Of a DNA stretch of 53,237 nt, positions 41,090 through 51,338 are shown piece by piece. Numbering within the stretch: position 1 is the first letter of the stretch; every line of letters starts with the position of its first letter. Source of the stretch: Ignavibacteria bacterium (GTDB lineage: Bacteria; Bacteroidota; Ignavibacteria; Kapaibacteriales; Kapaibacteriaceae); contig CANHFG010000005.1 of the NCBI GenBank assembly GCA_947459875.1, positions 1 through 53,237 on the forward strand. The letters run 5' to 3'. The translations under genes and the position numbers were made by a program. The notes under the pieces were generated by a model. The model was given only the letters and a program-made list of their open reading frames with translations, made no database searches and had not been told where the DNA came from.

Positions 41090-41710
41090 ATGGCCTACAT
41101 CCTTACCGGCACTGCACTGTCGACGGATCTGGCGACCATTCGCGCAAAGGATGCTCCGATCGACGTGTTCCGCACAGCTGTGCACCGCATTGGTCTGCAT
41201 CTGGCCTCGGCAACACTGAATGCTTTGCCATCTCGCTCGGTAAATGTTGCCACACCTCTCGAGACCACGACCTGCTCGGTCATCGATGGACATGTCGTAC
41301 TTGTGCCTATCCTTCGGGCCGGCATGGGCATCCTCGATCCGTTCATCGCCCTGTGTCCGCAGGCATCGGTAGGATTCATCGGGCTGAAGCGCAACGAAGA
41401 GACCCTCGAGCCGCACGAATACTATCGTAACCTGCCTCCATCGGATCCGGCAACGACGTTTATCGTGCTCGACCCTATGCTTGCAACCGGCGGAAGCATG
41501 AGCGCAACTCTTTCAATGCTTCGCCCCCTACCACACCAGCGCCTGATGGCGGCCTGCCTGATCGCTGCTCCCGAAGGTATCGAGATCATCGAGCGGGAGC
41601 ACCCGGATGTGGCCCTCTTCTGCGCTGCGCAGGATCGCGAACTCAATTCACTTGGCTACATTGTTCCAGGTCTTGGCGATGCCGGTGATCGTCTGTTCGG
41701 AACGCTATAA
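41090..41710 (+). CDS. upp: uracil phosphoribosyltransferase
   Basis: 206 aa. Makes UMP from uracil and PRPP in pyrimidine salvage. PRPP-binding motif VLDPMLATGGSMSAT near residue 128, the PILRAGMGILDPF block near 70, and the C-terminal uracil-binding YIVPGLGDAGDRLFGT. Length is normal. It starts 2 nt after the stop of the TatD-barrel gene, without its own clear ribosome site, so it probably depends on translation from upstream. Confidence 0.96.
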   Translation: MAYILTGTALSTDLATIRAKDAPIDVFRTAVHRIGLHLASATLNALPSRSVNVATPLETTTCSVIDGHVVLVPILRAGMGILDPFIALCPQASVGFIGLKRNEETLEPHEYYRNLPPSDPATTFIVLDPMLATGGSMSATLSMLRPLPHQRLMAACLIAAPEGIEIIEREHPDVALFCAAQDRELNSLGYIVPGLGDAGDRLFGTL

Positions 41711-41735
41711 TCATTCACCCTGAAAGGAACCCAGC

Positions 41736-41942
41736 ATGACCATTCTTCACTTCGGCGATCACAGCATCCCCTATGCCGATATCCTCAACGCCCGCGTCAA
41801 CTGCAGCTTTAATACGGCAGAAATCTACGTCGACATTGAAGTGCAGGGAGGGGGCGTCATGAGCCTCAATCTGCCTGATTCACTGAGCTTTATGGATGCG
41901 TTCATCGACCACATCCGCAGCGAGAAGAACATTACGAAGTGA
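41736..41942 (+). CDS. small conserved-looking protein, unknown
   Basis: 68 aa. AAAGGA eight bases before the ATG supports it as a real gene. Short, acidic, without signal peptide or membrane helix (FGDHSIPYADILNARVNC, DIEVQGGGVMSLNLPDSLSF). It follows upp by 25 nt on the same strand and overlaps the end of the convergent aminotransferase gene by 11 nt. No family recognised. Confidence 0.6.
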   Translation: MTILHFGDHSIPYADILNARVNCSFNTAEIYVDIEVQGGGVMSLNLPDSLSFMDAFIDHIRSEKNITK

Positions 41943-43092
41943 TGGCTGCCAGGTACTCGCGCACCGATGCGACGAGCCTCTGAAGGTCGTTCTCCGACGT
42001 GTGGAGATGGACGCTGAATCTCAGGATCGGCGCATTATTCCACCGGTGAACAACCACCTCAATACCGCGCTGGTCGTAGAGCCAGTCTTTCATTGCGGCA
42101 ACATCGACATCATCCGGAAGGAGCACGGTCCCGAGCTGAAGCAAAGGGTCTGCTCCTTCCGCTAGTATTGAGCGCACCCCAGCGAGGTTCACCAGCTGCT
42201 GTTCGGTGTGGCTCGTTAGTTCTCGGCATCGACGCTGCACAGCATGCCAGTCAGATCGGTGCATCCATTCCAGCGCAAACGGAAGCGTGAGAAAGGGGCT
42301 GTGATCGCGCGTGCCGAGAAACTCATTCTCGTCAACAAACGCCCCATCCCCAACCGTCGGAATATCGGCTCCCCAGCTTACCACCAGTGGAGGGAGAACG
42401 TGCCGGTATTGCTCAGATGCCCACATGAACGCCGAGCCCTTCGGCGTGCACATCCACTTGTGACAATTGCCGGTATAGAAGTCTGCTTGAAGTGTTGATA
42501 GGTCCAACGGGATGTGACCCGGTATGTGCGACCCATCAATAACGGTAATGATGCCGGCCTGCCTTGCACGCTTGCAGAGCTCTTCGACGGGCATGCGTAG
42601 TGCCGTGGGACTGGTGATGTGACTGATAAACAGCAGTCGTGTTCGCTCGTTCACGCCCGACCAGATAAGCTCCAACAGGTCTGCCTGTGAAGGGGCTGGC
42701 ATGGGTATGCTCACGCGGTTCCACACAGCCCCCTTGCTGATGGCGTACTGCTTCCATGCGCGGTCGCAGGCCCCATACTCATGATCGGTCGTAAGGATCT
42801 CGTCGCCGGGCTTAAGCATTGCCCCGAAGGCATGAGCGGCGATGTTTACGCCATAGGTCGAGTTTGTGACGTACACGAGGTTGCTGGCATCAGCCCCCAG
42901 GTAACCGGCAAGGGCCTCACGTGCAGTGCGCATGTGAAACATGAGCTCACGGAAGTACAGCACCGGCTGACGTTCAAGCCGCTCTATCCAGCGACGTTGC
43001 TCCTCAAGAATCACTCGCGGGCAAGCCCCGAAAGAGCCGTGATTGAGAAAGGTCACATTCTCGTCAAGAAGAAAATCACTTCGGTCGGGCAT
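41932..43092 (-). CDS. class V PLP-dependent aminotransferase (isopenicillin-N epimerase/cysteine desulfurase-like)
   Basis: 386 aa from the ATG at 43092 (a GTG at 43098 overlapping the ompA stop is possible). LNHGSFGACPRVILEEQ at the N-terminus and ANAAH-type PLP region VYVTNSTYGVNIAAHA near 80; the Asp of VIDGSHIPGHIP and the Schiff-base Lys in FYTGNCHKWMCTPKG near 220. This pattern is that of the CefD/isopenicillin-N-epimerase-like branch, whose members are mostly of unknown substrate and include cysteine-sulfur lyases. Not next to any sulfur or antibiotic genes. Confidence 0.9.
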   Translation of the reverse strand: MPDRSDFLLDENVTFLNHGSFGACPRVILEEQRRWIERLERQPVLYFRELMFHMRTAREALAGYLGADASNLVYVTNSTYGVNIAAHAFGAMLKPGDEILTTDHEYGACDRAWKQYAISKGAVWNRVSIPMPAPSQADLLELIWSGVNERTRLLFISHITSPTALRMPVEELCKRARQAGIITVIDGSHIPGHIPLDLSTLQADFYTGNCHKWMCTPKGSAFMWASEQYRHVLPPLVVSWGADIPTVGDGAFVDENEFLGTRDHSPFLTLPFALEWMHRSDWHAVQRRCRELTSHTEQQLVNLAGVRSILAEGADPLLQLGTVLLPDDVDVAAMKDWLYDQRGIEVVVHRWNNAPILRFSVHLHTSENDLQRLVASVREYLAAITS

Positions 43093-43097
43093 GTTCA

Positions 43098-44981
43098 CTA
43101 TCGTGCTATCGATGCGCGTACGCTGCGGTTGGAAACTCGGCCCATCGGGGTTCGATTCGCATCGTCTTCCGTCACGTCGATGCGAACGTTCAAGCGCTCA
43201 GACCGGACCCCTATCAGAGCCACTATTGCCTGCGCACGTTTCTGTGCCAACTGTCTGTTTGACTCTATGGTGCCGATATTATCGGTCGAGGCCACAAGGG
43301 TCACACTCGCTCCGCTTCGCAGAGCATTGCGGACAACATCCAGTTGCGACTGGCTGACCATCCTGGGCGTTGAACTGTTAAAGTCGAAATAGCTCAAGGT
43401 GACAAGCTCCTCACCCTGACGTCCGTCCAGTCGACGTACGTCAATTGATTCGTCGGCAATGCCCTCAACAATTGCGCGAAGGGTCGCATCACTCGAGCGC
43501 ACATCACCGACGGCGGCAGACGAACGCAACTCAAGTGTTGCCGCTGCTGTCGAGAGCATCGTCGTATCGATGATAACACTATAGGCCGGCCCCGTTCCAA
43601 CGATGGGAAGGGGCTTGCCATTGAGCGATGCCGTGACCGACTCAGTGCAGGTCGTGTCACACGTAAGAACGTGGGCAAAGCTCACCGTACCGGCAACGCG
43701 CGACACCTGTACCGTGGCGTCTCCCGCTGTTAGCAGGGCGGGTTGATCGTTGATCAGAAAGCTAACGTTCCGCTGCTCATCTAATCGTTCAGTCTCCTCC
43801 GGTTGCGGAGGATTTTCAGTCTTGACCGAGATGCGTGAGTTATCGATCCCGAGCTTGCGTATTGCCCACGCATAGCGCTCACGTGCAAGAACCGCCGGCT
43901 CATCGGCTGCGGCCGAGCCGATGATCGTCAGTCGCGCCGACGGATCATCATTCATCGCCGTCCGCACGGCGTCAATCACCCGCTGTTGAATCTGCTCGCG
44001 CTCTGACTCGCCGGCAAGAGGCGAGGTAGAGTTTCGCTCGAAAAACATCACTGACGGTACCGAAAAGAGACGCCGAATTTCCTTGCGCTTGAGCATCGGC
44101 AGCACGATCGTGTCGGATGTATTCGGCAGCTCAAGACGCGAGATCACCGTTGGCACACGAACAACAGCCGGTGGCGGTGGCGGCGGTGGCGGTGGTGGCG
44201 GTGGAGTAGGGTTTTGCTTCCGAATACCATAGCGCACCGATGCACCGAACTGGATGGAAGCAGCAGACCAGCTCAAACTCGAAGTCAGGTCCGTCAGTCC
44301 GTACAGCACACTCAACTGTGGCGATACTTCTAGTCCACCCGTGGTGGCCATCGGCCACGATACCGCAAGCGTTGCGAGCATCTGCACGGATGTGTTGGGA
44401 AGATCACCGCTGTAGATATTCCTGGTCCGTGCGCCATCAACGAACGTCACACCCGCATCGGTAGGCTCGATCAGTTCCTCCTGCTGCGAGAAGGTTGCGC
44501 TCATCGGCAGTCCTATCATTCCGCCGATTCGAACACGAAGCGGAAGAGACGACAATGGCCGGGCACTGACGAATGGCTCTATGCCAAACACAGCGTAGGA
44601 TGCATCAACCGTGTGGCGGGATACGCCATCCGAGACCGTGTTGCCCTGAATGACGAAGGAAGTGAACTCATCTTCGACAAGTGAAGCAGACAGATCAGTC
44701 CAGGAAAGACGAGCTCCTATGCGCACCGGCTCGCCTCCGATGAACGTGCCCAGATCGTATGTCACAGCAGCGCCGATTGCCGGTCCAATACCATTGCCGC
44801 TCGTGAAGGTTGCACAGCACGACGGGAACCGAGGATCCAGAAGGCGAAAACCGGCCGAGTGAACGTTATAGCCCGCTGCAACATCGGCCTGCAAGCCGAG
44901 GCGCGTCAGCGACGTGTCTCGCTGCGCCACTGCAGCGTGCATTCCAACCAGAGCAATCAGACAGGCAAGTCGTAGTATCAT
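43098..44981 (-). CDS. outer-membrane barrel protein with polyproline linker and two OmpA-like domains
   Basis: 627 aa. Signal peptide MILRLACLIALVGMHAAVAQ. Residues ~20-255 read as an outer-membrane beta-barrel. A run of 12 prolines follows, then two OmpA/MotB-type peptidoglycan-binding-like segments: VMFFERNSTSPLAGESEREQIQQ ... RERYAWAIRKLGI near residue 315, and SYFDFNSSTPRMVSQSQLDVVRNAL ... NRQLAQKRAQAIVALI near 530. The first lacks the usual NxxLSxxRA block. It starts at an ATGA overlap with the 1224-aa surface protein, so the two are made together; the barrel may anchor or assemble that protein (inference). Confidence 0.85.
   Translation of the reverse strand: MILRLACLIALVGMHAAVAQRDTSLTRLGLQADVAAGYNVHSAGFRLLDPRFPSCCATFTSGNGIGPAIGAAVTYDLGTFIGGEPVRIGARLSWTDLSASLVEDEFTSFVIQGNTVSDGVSRHTVDASYAVFGIEPFVSARPLSSLPLRVRIGGMIGLPMSATFSQQEELIEPTDAGVTFVDGARTRNIYSGDLPNTSVQMLATLAVSWPMATTGGLEVSPQLSVLYGLTDLTSSLSWSAASIQFGASVRYGIRKQNPTPPPPPPPPPPPPAVVRVPTVISRLELPNTSDTIVLPMLKRKEIRRLFSVPSVMFFERNSTSPLAGESEREQIQQRVIDAVRTAMNDDPSARLTIIGSAAADEPAVLARERYAWAIRKLGIDNSRISVKTENPPQPEETERLDEQRNVSFLINDQPALLTAGDATVQVSRVAGTVSFAHVLTCDTTCTESVTASLNGKPLPIVGTGPAYSVIIDTTMLSTAAATLELRSSAAVGDVRSSDATLRAIVEGIADESIDVRRLDGRQGEELVTLSYFDFNSSTPRMVSQSQLDVVRNALRSGASVTLVASTDNIGTIESNRQLAQKRAQAIVALIGVRSERLNVRIDVTEDDANRTPMGRVSNRSVRASIAR
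44169..44204 (-). repeat. (CCR)12 proline-codon repeat in the OmpA-like gene
   Basis: Twelve consecutive CCA/CCG codons encode the polyproline linker between barrel and OmpA-like domains. Triplet slippage would change linker length without breaking the frame. The mix of CCA and CCG lowers the slippage rate compared with a pure repeat. Confidence 0.9.
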
Positions 44982-47900
44982 CGCACGATCAGTAATGACG
45001 ACGATGAAACATACCCCTGTGCATCGAGCAGGACCCTGTAAGCGCCTACTTGGAGAGAACGAACGTCAACGTTACGGTTGTTCGCGCCATCGACCAGCTC
45101 AAACGATTCGTCCACGATGACCATGCCCTGTGGATCCACGATTCGAAGTCGTGCAGGAGTGTTGCGATCAGACCTGATTCCGACCGTGACATCATCAGAA
45201 GTCGGATTCGGGAACACCCCACCGATGCTTGGGCCGGTACGGAATCTGAAGTGTCGGGTTGGGTCGGGGTTTGCGATCCTCAGCAGTGCTGCAGCATACG
45301 TTGTGGAGACGGCCTTCCCGAAGGCAGTTGCCGACGTGTCCATGATCATCACCGAGGAGTCCTGCCGACCGATACCGGCAGGCCCAACAAGCCAGATGGC
45401 CGTATCCTGCCTACTGAAGGAACGCTCCACTCGGAACCGTATACGACGCCTGCCAGCGGAGAACTCCTGCGAGATGATCTCGCCCGAGCCCCCTCTCACA
45501 TCGACACTCTGCGCAAGGAAATGATGTTCATCCATCTCAATGATCGCTTCGAAGGGGCGGATGCCATCGTAACGCACGTTCTCGGTGATAGTCGTGATGA
45601 TGGGTATGCGGACGATGCTTCTCGGGTCGACCGTTACACTCTGCGGCCTCACCACAGCCGTGCCGGTGTAGGCAAGGAGCCGCACCTGCGTGATGGCAGC
45701 ACACGGGGTAAAGCGGAACGACAGCACATCGTTGCCACTGATCGGAGCCCCGGTATGCGTGACCGTAAAGACAACCGAATCGCCCGGAGCGATCACCGTC
45801 GGCACCGTCAGATCGGTGGTAAACGGAGCTCCAGAAGTGAGCGTCAGCTCTGCAAGCGAAGCAGGCGTTGCCGAACGGTTCCACAGGGTGACCGTGCGCT
45901 GGGGCCGCTCGGGGATGAATGCCAGTGCCGGATGAGACACCGAGATCTCGTCACCCGCGCCACGACCTGAAACACGGATAGACCGGTAAAGAATGTTCTG
46001 TCCGGCGTAGGCAATGACAACTTCGTCGGTGTCGCTACCGCGTCGGCGGGGAACGAAGAGAACTTCGATCTCCAGGCTTGCGCCTGATGCCAGCTGCTGG
46101 CCCGGGGTGAAACCACGGACTCTGAATTGAGAGTTCGTTCCGCCGCGCATGAACAATCCGTCGATCACCACCGGCACGGGATCATTGTTGCGGAGAACAA
46201 TGAATGTTCGGCGCGTCGTGTCACCAACGCAGACATCACCGAAGTTCGTCAGATCCCCGAACGTGGTGAGATTTCTGTCGACCGACCTAATCCTGAGAGG
46301 AACCTTGATCGTGCGGTCACATGCACGAAGTTCAAACGTATCTGTCAGCAGTCCGGTATCGCGTGGTACCGCCCTGAACCTGATCGGCAGACAATCGCCG
46401 GGTGCGATCGTATCGGCGCGGAATGCCTCGGGCATCGTGACCCATAGTGAGTCCTTGAGTCCACCGGAGTTGAAGATCGCTGCTACCGAGCCACGATTGC
46501 ATACTTCGCCGGAGATCACCGTATCGATTCGCGATCCGATCAGCTGATCGCCGAACGAGATCGTCGGAGTCGACATATCCGGAGGCATGATCGCGAATGC
46601 TCCGTCGCTGAGATCAGTTTCGGGATTGATGATGCGCCGCACAAGAAGATTCTCACGCAGGTCATCGGAACATGAGGCAAGCGTGGAGCCATCAGGACCG
46701 TATTCGATGTCATTCATGAGCAGACTATGCCCCGGCATACCTGGTATGCCGCCGAGAATCCGACGTCGTTGCACATCGTATTGCTGGATCTGAGGCTGTC
46801 CGAGCGCACCAAGCGTCACGAATGTCTCGCTTGGATTGATGGTCACACCGACGATGTTCGAGCCCTCGCGGTAGATCACCCGGATCAGCGCCGATGTGCG
46901 CGTATCGTAGAGAAACGTCCGCTGCTCCTGCGGTGTATTGCTGCGTCCGGCATCGGCAACACCAGCAAGGGCGATCAGGCCGTTGGAGCGCGATACGGAA
47001 AGCGTCTGCATCAGCGGAGCACCCATGCGCAGCAGGTCCGTCCGGTAGCGAATGACCTCTGCGCCGGTCTCCGGTGAGACCCTCACGACGTCGCCACTGA
47101 TGAGGGCGACGTTGATGAGACTATCGACAAACCGCACAGCCGAGATGGGCGCATCGAGCGTAATGGTCGACCGTGACGCCAGCGTCGCGCCGTCGAGCAC
47201 GCGAATGCTGGCCGTAAGCGGTCCGGCAACATAGACCGTCGTTCCTGCAGCGTTGGCACACACCTCGGTGACCTCGGGGATGTCTGCCTCGACAACTGCC
47301 CGGGCTGTGACGCTGCCCGAATCAAGGCGCACGATCTGGTCGCGTGCCGGTGACGGCCGATTGACAACAGCCAGAAGGTCACGCGTCGAACCGGCATAGC
47401 TCAGCGCCGAGACCTTCACTCCGGGAAGGGTAGTGCCATCGATCACATACCGCTGCTGCTCGACGGACGATACAACGTCCCATTCGATAACAGTTCCGTT
47501 CTGATACACGGCGCTGATGTAGCGTCCGTCGGCCGAGAACGCCAGATTCGTTGCCTTTGATGCTTCACCAAGAAGCCAGCGGGCATCCGACGCCCCCTGT
47601 TTCTGATACACCCTGATGCGAACGCTGTCGGAGTATGTCTGCGGCACATCCCACACGATCGACGAATCGGCCGTCGAGTCGATGAAATTCCACGTGCGAC
47701 CATTATTGGTCGAAAACTCCACGAACGAGGAAAAGCCCTGGATAGCCCCTTTCCATCGGATCGGTATCCGCTGGCAGGGGGCGAGTCGCTCACCGCCATT
47801 CGGACTTATGACCTGCAGCAATGTCGATGGATTATAGGTTGGCGTATTGGCGAACAGCATGACCGTAAAGCGCTGACCGCCCTCAAACACCACGGTCAGA

Positions 47901-48652
47901 ACATCGCTTACGGGGCCCGGCTTGGTGGGTCGGAAGACAAGGTCAAAGCGGTAGTCCGTGCCGACGTCGACCTCTACCGGCGGAGGCTTCGAGCCATACG
48001 TGCGCTTCCAGACGATCGAGATGTCGCCGGAGGTGGTGATCAGTGAATCGATGAACAGGCGACGTTCGTTACCGTTGGCGTCACGCGTTGCGGCGAACGT
48101 GCGCAGGTTGAGCTTCGTCAGCGATTCGCTCCCCACGGCAACATCTCCGAGATCGAGAAACAGCGGCAGTCGCCGAAACGAACTGTCGCAGATGAACACC
48201 GATCCGCCACGATTCGGGTTGACCGACCACGTCAGGGGGAGAATTCCGACTTCGCCGTTCGAGACGGCAAAGAGCGTGGCACCGCCCTCGTTCAGCGTCG
48301 GAAACACATTGATCTTGGGGGCGAATGTCGATGCCGTAAACACCGCGCGCCATATGCCAGCACCATCGGGAGAAAGCGATGTGATCCGCATGAAGCGGTT
48401 GCTCTCCTGCACGTACACATCCTGCGCCGTGAGCGCAGCCGGCTGTCCTGCGCGGGTTGCGCGAAAGCGCACGGTCACCTGCGGAAACGTCGAAGCATCG
48501 ATAAAAGACCCGACACCAGGAATGGCCACACCTGTGATCGTAACCTGAGCGCTGAGGCATGTCGGCCATACGATACAAAGAAGCAGCGCCAGAGAGAACC
48601 TGATGGAGAGACGCGGTAGCAGGGGGCTTTTCCTGTGGTGTAGTGATGACAT
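44978..48652 (-). CDS. large surface protein: Ig-like, WD40-type propeller, HYDIN-like domains and T9SS tail
   Basis: 1224 aa. Signal peptide FSLALLLCIVWPTCLSAQ. Order: Ig-like region with choice-of-anchor-D/HYDIN-type strands (FLDLGDVAVGSESLTKLNL), a SPNGGERLAPCQRIPIRW segment, a WD40-like propeller (NLAFSADGRYISAVYQNGTVIEWDV ... EYGPDGSTLASCSDD) at about 370-690, further HYDIN-like repeats (TISFGDQLIGSRIDTVISGEVCNRG, FGDVCVGDTTRRTFIV), and a T9SS type A end (GGVFPNPTSDDVTV ... LQVGAYRVLLDAQG). This build is common in FCB surface proteins of unknown ligand. Translationally coupled to the OmpA-like gene. Confidence 0.88.
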   Translation of the reverse strand: MSSLHHRKSPLLPRLSIRFSLALLLCIVWPTCLSAQVTITGVAIPGVGSFIDASTFPQVTVRFRATRAGQPAALTAQDVYVQESNRFMRITSLSPDGAGIWRAVFTASTFAPKINVFPTLNEGGATLFAVSNGEVGILPLTWSVNPNRGGSVFICDSSFRRLPLFLDLGDVAVGSESLTKLNLRTFAATRDANGNERRLFIDSLITTSGDISIVWKRTYGSKPPPVEVDVGTDYRFDLVFRPTKPGPVSDVLTVVFEGGQRFTVMLFANTPTYNPSTLLQVISPNGGERLAPCQRIPIRWKGAIQGFSSFVEFSTNNGRTWNFIDSTADSSIVWDVPQTYSDSVRIRVYQKQGASDARWLLGEASKATNLAFSADGRYISAVYQNGTVIEWDVVSSVEQQRYVIDGTTLPGVKVSALSYAGSTRDLLAVVNRPSPARDQIVRLDSGSVTARAVVEADIPEVTEVCANAAGTTVYVAGPLTASIRVLDGATLASRSTITLDAPISAVRFVDSLINVALISGDVVRVSPETGAEVIRYRTDLLRMGAPLMQTLSVSRSNGLIALAGVADAGRSNTPQEQRTFLYDTRTSALIRVIYREGSNIVGVTINPSETFVTLGALGQPQIQQYDVQRRRILGGIPGMPGHSLLMNDIEYGPDGSTLASCSDDLRENLLVRRIINPETDLSDGAFAIMPPDMSTPTISFGDQLIGSRIDTVISGEVCNRGSVAAIFNSGGLKDSLWVTMPEAFRADTIAPGDCLPIRFRAVPRDTGLLTDTFELRACDRTIKVPLRIRSVDRNLTTFGDLTNFGDVCVGDTTRRTFIVLRNNDPVPVVIDGLFMRGGTNSQFRVRGFTPGQQLASGASLEIEVLFVPRRRGSDTDEVVIAYAGQNILYRSIRVSGRGAGDEISVSHPALAFIPERPQRTVTLWNRSATPASLAELTLTSGAPFTTDLTVPTVIAPGDSVVFTVTHTGAPISGNDVLSFRFTPCAAITQVRLLAYTGTAVVRPQSVTVDPRSIVRIPIITTITENVRYDGIRPFEAIIEMDEHHFLAQSVDVRGGSGEIISQEFSAGRRRIRFRVERSFSRQDTAIWLVGPAGIGRQDSSVMIMDTSATAFGKAVSTTYAAALLRIANPDPTRHFRFRTGPSIGGVFPNPTSDDVTVGIRSDRNTPARLRIVDPQGMVIVDESFELVDGANNRNVDVRSLQVGAYRVLLDAQGYVSSSSLLIVR

Positions 48653-48682
48653 GTGTGGTAAACGCCGAAGCAGGCGAGATAG

Positions 48683-49474
48683 TTACACCGCAGGTGCTGG
48701 GGGGACAAAACGTGCAAGAAACTCGACAACTACGGGATCTGAAGATGCCTGGAGTTCGTCGACCGAGCCGGTAAAGCGCACCACGCCGTCATGAAGCATG
48801 ATCACGTGATCGGCAATGTTGTACACGCTGAACATATCATGCGTGATCACCACGGAGGTGGCTCGGTATTTGCCGGCCAGTTCATGCAGCAGATCGTCGA
48901 TCTGCTGGGACGTGACCGGGTCGAGACCGGTTGTGGGCTCGTCATAAAAAATGTAGTTCGGCTTGCCCACAAGAGCACGCGCCACACCGACACGCTTGCG
49001 CATGCCTCCCGAGAGGTCACTTGGCTTTTTTCCGGCAAGGATGGTGTACTCCCGCTCATACTCGGCACTGCCATTGCCATTGACCGGTGGAAGAAGCCCA
49101 ACGGCGCTCAGCACGCGACGTGCCTCGGCATCGATCAGCTTCTGGTCGGTCACACCGTGCTCAACCAGACTGATGATGACGTTCTCAAAGACGTTCAGCG
49201 AGTCGAAAAGGGCAGCCCCCTGAAAGACGTAACCGATGCTACGGCGCATGTCAAAAAGCTCCTGCTTGGAGAGCGTATTGACGTCACGTCCGTCAATGAG
49301 CACTGAGCCGGAATCAGCCTTGAGCATTCCCACGATGTGCTTCAGCAGAACGCTCTTTCCGCACCCTGACCGGCCGATGATGCACGTCGTCTTGCCCGCC
49401 GGAACAGTGCAGCTCACGCCATTGAGAACAACCTTGTTCCCGAATGTCTTCTTGATGTTACTAAGCTCAATCAT
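48683..49474 (-). CDS. MlaF-like ABC transporter ATP-binding protein
   Basis: 263 aa. Walker A GRSGCGKS near residue 34, signature [15 protein letters not shown] near 155, Walker [15 protein letters not shown]-loop VITHDM. The GGMRKRV signature and [16 protein letters not shown] are typical of the MlaF/Ttg2A ATPase that powers phospholipid transfer between the membranes. Its permease (mlaE) and MCE protein (mlaD) are not adjacent; on one side is the 1224-aa surface protein, on the other the fused Opp ATPase, whose stop overlaps this start (ATGA). Confidence 0.9.
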   Translation of the reverse strand: MIELSNIKKTFGNKVVLNGVSCTVPAGKTTCIIGRSGCGKSVLLKHIVGMLKADSGSVLIDGRDVNTLSKQELFDMRRSIGYVFQGAALFDSLNVFENVIISLVEHGVTDQKLIDAEARRVLSAVGLLPPVNGNGSAEYEREYTILAGKKPSDLSGGMRKRVGVARALVGKPNYIFYDEPTTGLDPVTSQQIDDLLHELAGKYRATSVVITHDMFSVYNIADHVIMLHDGVVRFTGSVDELQASSDPVVVEFLARFVPPAPAV

Positions 49475-51264
49475 GCACCGGCCGGTAGAGACATCCGTGA
49501 GCGAATGACCTCGAGCGTCCCGGTCGGGATGGCATCAATGAGCTTTCTCGTGTAGGGATCGTGAGGCGCTTCATAAAGCTCGTTGGACGTATTCATCTCG
49601 ACAATCTTGCCGGCATTCATCACGGCGATGCGATCGCTGATAAACTTTACGACGCTCAGATCGTGCGAGATGAAGATGTAGGTGAGCTTGAACTCATCGC
49701 GGAGCGAAACGAGCAGATTCAGCACCTGTGCCTGCACTGACACATCAAGCGCACTGACGCTTTCGTCGCAGATCAGAAGCTTTGGTTTGAGTGCCAGCGC
49801 ACGGGCGATGCAGATCCGCTGTCGCTGTCCGCCGGAGAACTCATGCGGATAGTTCGAAAAGTGCCGCGGCAGCAGGTTTACCTTGTCGAGCAGGTACATC
49901 ACATGCTCTTTACGCTCCTTCTCATTGTCGCCGATCCCGTGCACCGTGAGCACTTCCATGATCGCACTGCCCACGCTCAGACGCGGGTTCAGCGATGAAT
50001 ACGGATCCTGGAAGATGATCTGGAAATCGCGGCGCATCTTCTTGAGGTCCGATGCGCCAAGCGCGCGCACATCCTTCCCGTCAAACATCACCTGTCCGCC
50101 GGTGGGCTCTACCAGACGCAGCACCGCACGCCCGGTGGTGGTTTTACCGCAACCGGATTCGCCTACAAGACCCAGCGTCTCGCCGGGTTTCACTGAAAAC
50201 GTGATATCATCAACGGCTTTGACCACGCCGCTGGTGCGGCCAAAGAAACCGGACTTGATCGGAAAGTGGACTTCGAGATTCTTGACATCAAGCAAGGGGG
50301 CTTCTGCGGCAAGCCGCGCATTGCGCTGAGTTATCTCGGTTGCAGAAAACGACACTTCGTCGATGCGCTCGTCCACAGACTCGCGTGTGCGGGCAGTGAT
50401 CTCACCACTCTCAGACTCTTCCATGAAATCCCGCACCGTGGGCAGGATCTTGAGCTTACGGTCCAATCGCGGGCGGCACGCCAGGAGCCCCTTGGTATAT
50501 GGGTGCTGAGGGTTCTCAAAGATCTGCAGAACCGGCCCCTGCTCCACGATGCGGCCTTTGTACATCACGATCACATCATCGGCGATCTCGGCGATCACGC
50601 CCAGATCGTGCGTGATGAACATCATGGCCATGTTATGCTCGCGCTGCAGCTGTCGCATGAGATCGAGGATCGTTGCCTGCACCGTTACATCGAGCGCTGT
50701 CGTCGGCTCATCGGCGATCAGCAGATCCGGATTGCACGACATCGCCATGGCGATCATCACGCGCTGTTTTTGTCCGCCCGAGAGCTGGTGCGGGTAGGAC
50801 GTCATCATCTGCTCCGGACGTGGCAGTTTGACCTCGTTGAGCAGCTGGAGAGTTCGGGAGCGGGCCTCTTCGACCGATACCTTCTGATGCAGCTTGATGG
50901 CCTCAATGATCTGGTCGCCACACGTGAAGACCGGATTGAGCGAGGTCATCGGCTCCTGAAAGATCATCGCCAGGCGATTACCGCGGTAGGAGCGCATCTG
51001 CTCCTCGGAGATCTTCAGAAGATCCGTCGTGGTTCCGTCGGCTTCGTGAAAGATGATCTCACCGCCCGTGATCCGTCCAGGGGGCGAGGGTATCAGCCGC
51101 ATGGCGCTGAGACTCGTCACGGACTTCCCCGAGCCGGACTCGCCCACAATACCCAGGGTGCGACCCTTGTGCACGGTAAAAGAGACATTGTTCACGGCCT
51201 TGACGTCGTAGACGTCCGACCTGAACTCCGTAACGAGGTTTCGGACTTCAAGCAACGGTTGCAT
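49471..51264 (-). CDS. fused dipeptide/oligopeptide ABC transporter ATPase (OppD-OppF type)
   Basis: 597 aa from the ATG at 51264; the ORF track begins at a TTG 11 codons upstream. Two complete ABC domains: first Walker A GESGSGKS, signature LSGGQKQR, Walker [17 protein letters not shown]; second [33 protein letters not shown]. This DF fusion is like GsiA/YejF. Peptide-binding and permease subunits are not adjacent, so it serves proteins coded elsewhere. A linker around residues 290-335 joins the halves. Confidence 0.94.
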   Translation of the reverse strand: MQPLLEVRNLVTEFRSDVYDVKAVNNVSFTVHKGRTLGIVGESGSGKSVTSLSAMRLIPSPPGRITGGEIIFHEADGTTTDLLKISEEQMRSYRGNRLAMIFQEPMTSLNPVFTCGDQIIEAIKLHQKVSVEEARSRTLQLLNEVKLPRPEQMMTSYPHQLSGGQKQRVMIAMAMSCNPDLLIADEPTTALDVTVQATILDLMRQLQREHNMAMMFITHDLGVIAEIADDVIVMYKGRIVEQGPVLQIFENPQHPYTKGLLACRPRLDRKLKILPTVRDFMEESESGEITARTRESVDERIDEVSFSATEITQRNARLAAEAPLLDVKNLEVHFPIKSGFFGRTSGVVKAVDDITFSVKPGETLGLVGESGCGKTTTGRAVLRLVEPTGGQVMFDGKDVRALGASDLKKMRRDFQIIFQDPYSSLNPRLSVGSAIMEVLTVHGIGDNEKERKEHVMYLLDKVNLLPRHFSNYPHEFSGGQRQRICIARALALKPKLLICDESVSALDVSVQAQVLNLLVSLRDEFKLTYIFISHDLSVVKFISDRIAVMNAGKIVEMNTSNELYEAPHDPYTRKLIDAIPTGTLEVIRSRMSLPAGA

Positions 51265-51338
51265 AGGCGTCAAAGATACCCAACTGGCTGGCCTCAACCG
51301 CGCTCTGAGAGTGAATCCCGGCGAGGCCGAAATGAGCT

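Noticed and set aside
45050-45970. 306-aa plus-strand ORF opposite the 1224-aa gene
   Set aside because: Antisense shadow rich in Arg/His/Asp with no recognisable domain; the opposite strand has signal peptide, propeller and T9SS tail.
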